Source: Hyphomicrobiaceae bacterium UBA2767
GTDB taxonomy: Bacteria > Pseudomonadota > Alphaproteobacteria > Rhizobiales > Methyloligellaceae
Direction: 5' to 3'
Length of the DNA: 17,968 bases
NCBI GenBank assembly: GCA_002352635.1
Contig: DEIT01000110.1
Location: forward strand, 1 to 17,968
Shown here: positions 7,766 to 13,067 of the stretch, in pieces
Layout: each line of letters opens with the position of its first letter
Numbering within the stretch: the stretch's first letter is position 1
The notes under the pieces: model-generated
Database searches by the model: none
What the model saw: only the letters and a program-made list of their open reading frames with translations
What the model was told of the DNA's origin: nothing
Program-made: the position numbers and the translations under genes

Positions 7766-8961
7766 GCAGCCTTCTCCCACAGCATCACCCGGTTATTGCC
7801 GGAATCGGAGATGATGATTGCGTTGCCAGCAACGGTTAGCCCATAGGGCCAGCACAAGCTGTCACGAACCGGCAGTTGCCAGCGATTGTCGCCCTTGCTC
7901 CCGAAATCATGCTGCCCGGCCAGACCGGTCGCGGGCGCGCCTTGGGAAATGTCGCCTGGCCCCCAACCAACCAAACGCGAGTTGGCGGTGTCTGCCGCCA
8001 CCAGAGTATCGCCAGCGCTGGCAATCGAATAAGGCATATTGAGAGCCGCTGCGTCGGGGAGATAGCTGGCGCGGTTATGCTCAGATGAGACCAGATCATT
8101 TTGGCCGAGCACAAAATTGCACGGCGTGCCCGGGCCATCAGGGATTTGATCCCAAACCATGACCCGGTTGTTGCCGGCGTCGGAGACGAACAGCATGCCC
8201 TGAAGCAATGCGATGCCATGGGGCCAACGCATGCCAAGTCCGGTAACGCCTTCGCCTGCATTTTCATCGCGGCAGTCGAAGGTTCGCTGCCCCAGAACAT
8301 GGTCTGCCGGCGCGCCGTTCCGCTCGGGCAGCGTGTCCCATAGGAGGACACGGCGGTTTCCCGTATCGGCGACAGCCAATCGGCCATCGATGAAAGCTAC
8401 GCCGTAGCACCAGTTGAGGGTCGCCGCGCTTGGTTCCCCTCCCCTGTTCGCCAGGACTGAAGAAAAGTTTTCGTGTCCCAGGACGATGTCCGCGGGCTGG
8501 TTAGAAGATTCCGGGATAGAGAGCCATATCAGAACCCTGTGGTTCCAGGCGTCGGCTACCGCCAGAACGCCATCATGAGTGGCCACGCCCGTGGGAACGT
8601 TGAGTGTCGCGGGTCCAGGCTCGCCTTTTGCATTGCGCCCTTCACGCCCATAATCCGGCTGGCCGATGACGAAGTCGGCCTCGGCGAAGTCCTGCTCAGG
8701 CCGCCGGCTCCAAAGAAGCAGGCGATGATGACCGGTATCGGCGATAACCAGAGGCCCGTTCGCCGAAGCCATCGCCGCTCCGCGCGCGCCAAAGAGAGTG
8801 GAAGGCGATGGCACGATTGGTTCAGCCAGGCCATCGAGTCCCGGCCGGCTGCCGATAATGACCGCCGGGCCTTCTGGCGCCAGTAAACTGGATTTCGGGA
8901 CCGTTCGGGCGGCACCTGGCAAAGGATCCGGCTTGGATGGGTTGGAGAGAGAGACGCGCAT
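7762..8961 (-). CDS. Six-bladed NHL-repeat beta-propeller protein
   Basis: The 399-residue protein contains six NHL-type repeats, each with a core like L-x-V-A-D-T-G-N-x-R-V-L-L-W (for example LVIADTGHHRLLLW, LAVADAWNHRVLIW, LFVSDAGNNRVMVW, IIISDSGNNRVMLW). This predicts a closed six-bladed propeller. Another phrase repeats between blades (FVIGQPDYG, IVLGHENF, HVLGQRTF, FVLGQNDL), so each unit is about 55-60 residues. No signal peptide or membrane segment is visible, so it should be cytosolic. NHL proteins usually serve as protein-binding platforms; no catalytic motif is seen. It lies 2 bases after the Rieske gene and overlaps hypF. NHL genes are, as I recall, regular members of group 1h clusters, so a scaffold or assembly role is likely, but unproven. 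Confidence 0.9.
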   Translation of the reverse strand: MRVSLSNPSKPDPLPGAARTVPKSSLLAPEGPAVIIGSRPGLDGLAEPIVPSPSTLFGARGAAMASANGPLVIADTGHHRLLLWSRRPEQDFAEADFVIGQPDYGREGRNAKGEPGPATLNVPTGVATHDGVLAVADAWNHRVLIWLSIPESSNQPADIVLGHENFSSVLANRGGEPSAATLNWCYGVAFIDGRLAVADTGNRRVLLWDTLPERNGAPADHVLGQRTFDCRDENAGEGVTGLGMRWPHGIALLQGMLFVSDAGNNRVMVWDQIPDGPGTPCNFVLGQNDLVSSEHNRASYLPDAAALNMPYSIASAGDTLVAADTANSRLVGWGPGDISQGAPATGLAGQHDFGSKGDNRWQLPVRDSLCWPYGLTVAGNAIIISDSGNNRVMLWEKAA

Positions 8962-8963
8962 GA

Positions 8964-9845
8964 CTATGAGGCGAGCCTCACTTCGACACGATGCCCGATG
9001 ACCCGCACCGCATGCGCCTGCAGCTGCACTTCAGGCGCTGTCAGGCACTCACCTGAGCGCAGGTCATACTGGAAGCCATGATGGGGACACGTGATGATTC
9101 CCTCACTAACCTCGCCCGCGTCGATCGGCATGCCGAGATGCGCGCAAGCGTTCTGAAAGCAGCTGACGACCGATCCGTTCTTCGACAGGATCACATCCTC
9201 GCCTTCGATTTCGACCTGGACCGCACCGCCTTCGGGCACCTTGGCCAAATCAATCACATGCTCCCAGTCGCCTTTCTGATTGAGGGCGAAGGGGCTGACG
9301 AAATTGACGCCTTCTGCGCTGCCATTCAACAATCCCTTGACCTGCTTGATGTTGGTGATTTGCGGGCACTGTTCTTCGATTGCTTTTTTCACGCCGGCGG
9401 CGAAGGTAAGCATCGAGGCGGGACAGCCGTCGCACGCCCCCAGAAACTTGACCTCAACTGTATCGGGAGGCGTTACCGAAATAAGCTCTACATCTCCGCC
9501 ATGGGAGGCGAGCATCGGGCGCACTGAATCGAGCGCCTTCTCCACTTGTTCGTGCAGGCTGGGCTTGATGAGCTCGAAATACCGCAGGACCGTATAGACG
9601 ACATCATCGCCAACGGCCGCCTTCATGGATTTCAGCGCCTCGGGGCTTGCCCTGAAGCTCTGAATCATGCGCAGCAGTGCCGTGCGATGAAGAGCATCAA
9701 CCGCATCGCGGTAGCCGTCGACGGCAGCGCGCTGATTGTCGTCCCAGCTGGCGAATACGTCCTCGAAGCGTTCAATGTCCTTGAGCAGGTCATCGAGCTT
9801 CGCCGTCTCGTCCGGTTCTGGTTGACGTTGCTGGGTTGCGGTCAC
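8964..9845 (-). CDS. NifU-like/Rieske iron-sulfur fusion protein (HhyE/HucE-type)
   Basis: The 293-residue protein joins three parts. Residues 1-95 are a helical N-terminus of unknown role. Residues 100-170 are a NifU C-terminal-like domain with FLGACDGCPAS (Cys138, Cys141). Residues 195-293 are a Rieske domain with CAHLG (Cys234, His236) and CPHHG (Cys253, His256), the four ligands of a [2Fe-2S] cluster. No signal sequence is present, so it is cytosolic like the hydrogenase. Proteins of this architecture (HucE/HhyE in mycobacteria) are proposed to carry electrons from H2-oxidising [NiFe]-hydrogenases towards the quinone pool. The start is a GTG at 9845, 12 bases after the preceding stop, with GGGGG upstream. 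An iron-sulfur assembly role through the NifU part is the alternative. Confidence 0.9.
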   Translation of the reverse strand: MTATQQRQPEPDETAKLDDLLKDIERFEDVFASWDDNQRAAVDGYRDAVDALHRTALLRMIQSFRASPEALKSMKAAVGDDVVYTVLRYFELIKPSLHEQVEKALDSVRPMLASHGGDVELISVTPPDTVEVKFLGACDGCPASMLTFAAGVKKAIEEQCPQITNIKQVKGLLNGSAEGVNFVSPFALNQKGDWEHVIDLAKVPEGGAVQVEIEGEDVILSKNGSVVSCFQNACAHLGMPIDAGEVSEGIITCPHHGFQYDLRSGECLTAPEVQLQAHAVRVIGHRVEVRLAS

Positions 9846-9857
9846 CGATGCCCCCGA

Positions 9858-10082
9858 TCAACGGTATTTAAGATCTTTGAAAAGATAGGGCTGGAGCATT
9901 CCGCCGAGCAGCCCCGCGACAATTGAAGCACCCCAAACAGGCGCGCCCGCGGCCGCTATGGCGACCAGCACAGCAGCAGTAACGGCGATACCCAGCATCA
10001 TCTGCCGGATGACCATACCCGTGTCCTGGAAAAGCTTACCTTGCAGGAAGAGGGTGATCGAATTTTTTGCCATGTCCCACAT
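9858..10082 (-). CDS. Small membrane protein, 74 residues
   Basis: I recognise no family. The first 25 residues look amphipathic (MWDMAKNSITLFLQGKL), followed by two hydrophobic segments at about 27-47 (rich in Ala and Val) and 49-66 (GASIVAGLLGGMLQPYLF), and a short charged tail KDLKYR. It could be a two-helix inner-membrane protein. The ATG at 10082 has GGGAG upstream, and only 3 bases separate it from the stop of the other small membrane gene. Being between the TPR and Rieske genes of a soluble hydrogenase, it may serve as a membrane docking point for the enzyme or its electron carriers; this is inference from position only. Confidence 0.75.
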   Translation of the reverse strand: MWDMAKNSITLFLQGKLFQDTGMVIRQMMLGIAVTAAVLVAIAAAGAPVWGASIVAGLLGGMLQPYLFKDLKYR

Positions 10083-10085
10083 TGC

Positions 10086-10289
10086 CTAGCTCCCCGCGCC
10101 AAGCACAAAGACGGCAATGGACAAGCCGATCACGACACCGCCCACACCAGCTGTTGGGCCGTAGAAACCGCCCATCATCCCTGCAAGTTCATTGCCGAAA
10201 TGTTTGCCGCCGACGATAATTCCACCAATTGCTCCGCCTATAACCGAGGCTACGACCCCGAGAACTAAGGCCAAAATCAAGGTTGTCAT
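10086..10289 (-). CDS. Small glycine-rich membrane protein, 67 residues
   Basis: I recognise no family. Two hydrophobic segments occupy about residues 3-27 and 45-64. Both are packed with small residues and GxxxG-like spacing (IGGAIGGIIVGG, MMGGFYGP, GVGGVVIG), which favours helix-helix packing and oligomers. The short linker carries KHFGNE. The ATG at 10289 has a modest ribosome site (AGGAG about 14 bases away). Together with the 74-residue neighbour it forms a tandem of tiny membrane proteins inside the hydrogenase cluster, possibly one membrane complex. Confidence 0.75.
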   Translation of the reverse strand: MTTLILALVLGVVASVIGGAIGGIIVGGKHFGNELAGMMGGFYGPTAGVGGVVIGLSIAVFVLGAGS

Positions 10290-10333
10290 TGGAAGTTCTA
10301 AGCTCCTGTTCTGTAATGGGCGATATCAGGGGT

Positions 10334-11347
10334 TTAGGCCCCGGCCGGGATACCTGCGCCATTTTGCTGTGAGGCCGGAATTTGTTCCAGTTCGGACGCG
10401 ATCTGCTGGAGGGCATCGTCAACCAGCGAGGCTTTTTCCGCATCTCCGTTACTGGCAAAAATATCTTGCGCTTCGCGATAATAGGCACGGACCTGGAGAA
10501 GATTGTCGCGGTTGCCGTCTGCAGGCTGCTCCGGGTCGTCCGGCAGGTTCCACAGGCAGTTCGCCTTGTTGGAGATCGTGTTGGCGTACTCCAGAGGAGT
10601 CGTCTCCGCGGTTCTGACCTTCAGCGCTTCGTCATAAGCCTCAAGTGCCCGCAAATTATTCTCCACCGCATGCGACGACGACGCATACTGAAGCGCGTTG
10701 CCCAGGTTGTTCTGAAGCATGGCATATTCACTGGGATGATCGATCAGCGTGACCACATTCAACCCTTCCTCAAACGCCTGTACCGCCAAGGCCTCACGCA
10801 TCTTTGAGCGTTCATCACTAAAGGGTATCGAGAGAAAGGCCGTCGCCAGATTATTCTGCAAGACAGCAAATTCTTTTGGGTGGGCGTCTTTGTTGAAGGT
10901 TCTCAAAGAACGCTGATAAGCGGCAATGGCGTCGGTAATCTTTGCGCGGCCCATTCCCGCCAGACTCTGCGCCACTAGCCCCAGATTCATTTCCAACTCG
11001 GCGAGTTCTTCATCGTTCCCGTGGTCGCGCAAAACCGCGCGCGCGGCCTCATACTCGTCACGGGCACGCTCCAGATGTTCAGTCGTTTCTCCCGGGATAG
11101 CCTGAAGCGCTGTACCCAACCGGGCAGCTACACGGGCGCGCAGCAAATAGTGGTCCGGCGGGCATATTAACAGCGCTCTCTCGTACAGCTCGACCGCGGC
11201 CTCAATGTCTTCCGGCGCCTTGGGACGCGTTTGTAGCCCCATGGCCATTTCCATGAGCATTTCGACTTTTTCGGAAATGCTGGCTTGTTCGCTCTCAACG
11301 GCAGCAAGAGCAGCACGAACAGCCTCTTCAGCTTGGCCCGATAACAC
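10334..11347 (-). CDS. Tetratricopeptide-repeat (TPR) protein
   Basis: The 337-residue protein is all helical, with TPR-like units (for example LLRARVAARLGTALQAI, AVLQNNLATAFLSI, AMLQNNLGNALQYA, ALEAYDEALKVR). TPR arrays bind partner proteins, so a scaffold or assembly role in the hydrogenase complex is likely. No signal peptide is visible. The C-terminus ends in a flexible Gln/Gly/Ala tail. The start is a GTG at 11347 with GGAGGA seven bases upstream; no in-frame ATG lies nearby. A 110-bp gap precedes it, larger than elsewhere in the train, and contains a candidate promoter and a perfect palindrome. TPR genes occur in other group 1h clusters, but the function there is not known to me. Confidence 0.85.
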   Translation of the reverse strand: MLSGQAEEAVRAALAAVESEQASISEKVEMLMEMAMGLQTRPKAPEDIEAAVELYERALLICPPDHYLLRARVAARLGTALQAIPGETTEHLERARDEYEAARAVLRDHGNDEELAELEMNLGLVAQSLAGMGRAKITDAIAAYQRSLRTFNKDAHPKEFAVLQNNLATAFLSIPFSDERSKMREALAVQAFEEGLNVVTLIDHPSEYAMLQNNLGNALQYASSSHAVENNLRALEAYDEALKVRTAETTPLEYANTISNKANCLWNLPDDPEQPADGNRDNLLQVRAYYREAQDIFASNGDAEKASLVDDALQQIASELEQIPASQQNGAGIPAGA

Positions 11348-11407
11348 GTTTAATCCTCCCCAACAGCGGATAACCGCACATGGGCGGGCCGCTTCTTGTT
11401 GGAGAAG

Positions 11408-11436
11408 ATACTATCGATGCCAACAAAATTTGTCTA
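11408..11436 (-). promoter_or_regulatory. Candidate sigma-70 promoter for the TPR-to-hyp half
   Basis: On the minus strand TAGACA (11436-11431) is followed after 17 bases by TAGTAT (11413-11408). These match TTGACA in 5 of 6 and TATAAT in 4 of 6 positions, at ideal spacing. It sits 61 bases before the GTG of the TPR gene and just downstream of the perfect palindrome at 11451-11467. It could give the accessory and hyp genes transcription independent of the structural-gene promoter. Confidence 0.35.
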
Positions 11437-11450
11437 GTCTATTTGCGATA

Positions 11451-11467
11451 TGCAAACTTAGTTTGCA
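11451..11467. promoter_or_regulatory. Perfect 17-bp palindrome, candidate operator
   Basis: TGCAAAC-TTA-GTTTGCA is a perfect 7-3-7 palindrome. It overlaps the last codons of the 109-residue gene and lies 15 bases upstream of the candidate -35 box of the TPR gene. Imperfect relatives occur upstream of hhyS (15841-15857 and 15865-15881) and upstream of the activator gene (17698-17714), which suggests a shared binding site. The most likely binder is the HoxA/HupR-like activator encoded here. Confidence 0.55.
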
Positions 11468-11787
11468 GACTTGAACACAGATCGAGCTCGTAACGCCGCT
11501 GAGTTGCTGTCCCAGCCGACTTCGACACTCTGCCGATCCATATTATCTATTTCATTGAACCGAAAGAATTCCATGGCATTGACGACCCGGTCTCCGGCGG
11601 AATTTTTCAGCTTCAGCAAATAACCGCCAGCCGCCGCATGCTTGACCGGCAAAATCAGCAGGTCATCCTCACGGCGCAGCAGGATCACGGTTTCCAGACC
11701 CGCGAAATATCGGTCATAGACCGCACCGGACAGATAAAGGCTGCCCTGATGAAGCGTCACGCAAAGAGAATGGGTGTCGGTCATCAT
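11458..11787 (-). CDS. Unknown conserved-context protein, 109 residues
   Basis: I do not recognise a domain. The sequence alternates short beta-type stretches (SLYLSGAVYDRY, TVILLRREDDLLILPV, GGYLLKLKN) and then a more polar part with FFRFNEID, so a small beta-rich fold is likely. It has no signal peptide, no membrane segment and only one cysteine. It begins 5 bases after the protease stop, at tandem ATGs (11787 and 11784), so it is co-transcribed with the maturation protease and the four-cysteine proteins. A role in assembly or stability of the hydrogenase is the simplest guess. The 3' end of the gene contains part of the palindrome at 11451-11467. Confidence 0.75.
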   Translation of the reverse strand: MMTDTHSLCVTLHQGSLYLSGAVYDRYFAGLETVILLRREDDLLILPVKHAAAGGYLLKLKNSAGDRVVNAMEFFRFNEIDNMDRQSVEVGWDSNSAALRARSVFKSAN

Positions 11788-11792
11788 GGCAC

Positions 11793-12266
11793 CTAGCCGC
11801 TCTTGTAATCCGCGATGCGCGCTTCGATTTTGCTGACCACTTCGCTGACTGCCGATTGGACGGCGGGCGAGAGCTCCAACCCCAGATCAAAGGACTGGCC
11901 CTCAATCAGATAAACCGAAACCTGCTTTGGAAAGTCGTCCTTGAAGATTTGCCGACCCGCGTAGAGGGCATGGTCCCAACGAAAGTCATGAAGGTTGAAA
12001 CTGTCGGGTGGCTTGCCTTCCAGCTCAACGCCCGGGACCTCGAAGATTGCTCCTGCTTCCGATCCGCTGTTTGACGCGTCTATGATGATAAGGCTTTCGC
12101 ATCCGCGCGCCTGGAACATCACGCCCATACCGTCGGTTCCGGCATCGAAAATACAAACATCCTCGCGGGGCGACGCAAGATTTCGTTGCATGAGCTCCTG
12201 GGCGACGATGACGCCCACGCCATCGTCTGACCGGTTCAGGTTTCCACATCCAATAACTGTCAACAA
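11793..12266 (-). CDS. HupD/HybD-type hydrogenase maturation protease
   Basis: The 157-residue protein belongs to the HupD/HycI/HybD family, which cuts the C-terminal peptide from the large subunit once nickel is in place. The start VIGCGNLNRSDDGVGV matches the family G-x-GN-x-x-x-x-D(D/E)G-x-G motif, including the acidic nickel ligand. Downstream are the second conserved acidic residue (IIIDASN) and a His-containing segment (NLHDFRWDHALYAG) at the position of the third ligand. No ATG fits; the frame begins with TTG codons at 12266 and 12263, with only a weak ribosome site, so the exact start is uncertain. It follows the second four-cysteine gene by 18 bases. The substrate should be HhyL of this cluster. 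Confidence 0.9.
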   Translation of the reverse strand: MLTVIGCGNLNRSDDGVGVIVAQELMQRNLASPREDVCIFDAGTDGMGVMFQARGCESLIIIDASNSGSEAGAIFEVPGVELEGKPPDSFNLHDFRWDHALYAGRQIFKDDFPKQVSVYLIEGQSFDLGLELSPAVQSAVSEVVSKIEARIADYKSG

Positions 12267-12284
12267 GCAGCAACCATCCCGGCT

Positions 12285-12608
12285 TCAAATCCGCCAAAGC
12301 CTGCAAGACCATTCTGGTTCCACCGGCACATCCAGCTCCGGAAGCTCACAATATTTCCTGTGTACGAGGTAATACATACAGGTTTCGCAGGGCTGTTCGA
12401 TACCGCCATGCTCGATTGTATTCAGTGTGAACCCGGCGATCGCCAGCTTTTCAATGAGTGATGCGCCGGATTTTTGCAGCCTGTTCACAATCTTATTGAC
12501 GTCTTCGCTGGTGTCCGCGCGCGGATAAATTTCCGTCTCTAGCCCGCCCTCAAGCAGCTCCTGGATTTCAGTGCGAATGTTAGTATCACCCAATTTCAGC
12601 TCTCCCAA
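12285..12608 (-). CDS. Four-cysteine HiPIP-like protein B, 107 residues
   Basis: This is a paralogue of the gene just upstream; 22 of the last 34 residues are identical and the four cysteines sit at the same positions (74, 77, 87, 102). The pattern is C-x2-C-x9-C-x14-C with CMYYLVHRKYC, a P-E pair, EWSC and the end CRLWRI. High-potential iron-sulfur proteins show a similar layout (C-x2-C-x-aromatic-aromatic, C-x-x-F-P, W-C-x-x-aromatic), so a [4Fe-4S] or zinc site is likely. The first 65 residues are helical (EIQELLEGG). The start is taken as the TTG at 12608 because this gives the same MG start and the same length as the paralogue; a TTG at 12593 with a better-spaced GGGAG is the alternative. 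No signal peptide. Confidence 0.8.
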   Translation of the reverse strand: MGELKLGDTNIRTEIQELLEGGLETEIYPRADTSEDVNKIVNRLQKSGASLIEKLAIAGFTLNTIEHGGIEQPCETCMYYLVHRKYCELPELDVPVEPEWSCRLWRI

Positions 12609-12635
12609 TAGCTCCGGGCCCGTCTGAAGGCTGCT

Positions 12636-12959
12636 CTAGATCCGCCAGAGCCGGCACCACCAATCGGGCTCGCATGGCAATGACACTTCGGGAATGTCAC
12701 ACCATTTGCGATGAACGAGATAGTAGATGCACTCCTGGCAGCGTTGCTGATCTGGACCGTAGGGGCGTTTATAAAAGCCGGAAATAATCAACCTCCCCTT
12801 GATATCTTCCGGTTCAAGCACTCGCAATTCATCCAGGATTTGCGCGAACTCTTTCTCGGTCTCGGGGAACGGCTCTGTCTGTGTTTTCAGCCCCTCCTCC
12901 AGCAATGTGGTTATATCACTGAGCAGTTCATCGGCGTCCTTGCCGCGTTTCCTGCCCAT
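12636..12959 (-). CDS. Four-cysteine HiPIP-like protein A, 107 residues
   Basis: This is the first of two tandem paralogues after the hydrogenase large subunit. The N-terminal half is helical and charged (ELLSDITTLLEEG). The C-terminus holds cysteines 74, 77, 87 and 102 in C-x2-C-x9-C-x14-C, with CIYYLVHRKWC, DIPE, DWWC and the end CRLWRI; an extra Cys96 is absent from the partner. The layout resembles the cluster-binding half of high-potential iron-sulfur proteins, but there is no Tat signal, so a cytosolic location is expected. The ATG at 12959 (MGRKRGK) is preferred over the upstream GTG at 13034, because the extra 25 codons would lie inside a perfect RNA hairpin. A role as electron carrier or Fe-S assembly factor for HhyS/HhyL is inferred from position. 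Confidence 0.82.
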   Translation of the reverse strand: MGRKRGKDADELLSDITTLLEEGLKTQTEPFPETEKEFAQILDELRVLEPEDIKGRLIISGFYKRPYGPDQQRCQECIYYLVHRKWCDIPEVSLPCEPDWWCRLWRI

Positions 12960-12991
12960 CTGGCTACGCCTTTCATAATTGAGTGCCGTTG

Positions 12992-13036
12992 CGGTGTGGG
13001 ATGCCGCTTCGCGAAAATACGCGGCATCCCACACCG
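12992..13036 (-). ncRNA. Perfect 16-bp mRNA hairpin after hhyL
   Basis: CGGTGTGGGATGCCGC at 12992-13007 and its exact complement at 13021-13036 enclose a 13-base loop. It lies 31 bases after the hhyL stop and 32 bases before the next start codon. No run of T follows it on the transcribed strand, so it is unlikely to be a strong intrinsic terminator. A stable stem here would protect the 3' end of the hhySL message or partly block read-through, giving more structural than accessory product. It is a cis element within the operon transcript rather than a separate RNA gene. Confidence 0.65.
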
Positions 13037-13067
13037 TCAGTTTAGTCGGATTTTCGCCCGAAAGAGA

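Noticed and set aside
11400..11430. TTGGCAT upstream of the TPR gene as a second sigma-54 promoter
   Set aside because: The invariant GC of the -12 element is missing at the required 10-base distance, where the sequence is AT. A sigma-70-like reading is better.
12957..13034. N-terminal extension of the first four-cysteine protein from a GTG at 13034
   Set aside because: These codons fall across the perfect hairpin at 12992-13036, and the paralogue has no counterpart. The ATG at 12959 gives two proteins of equal length.
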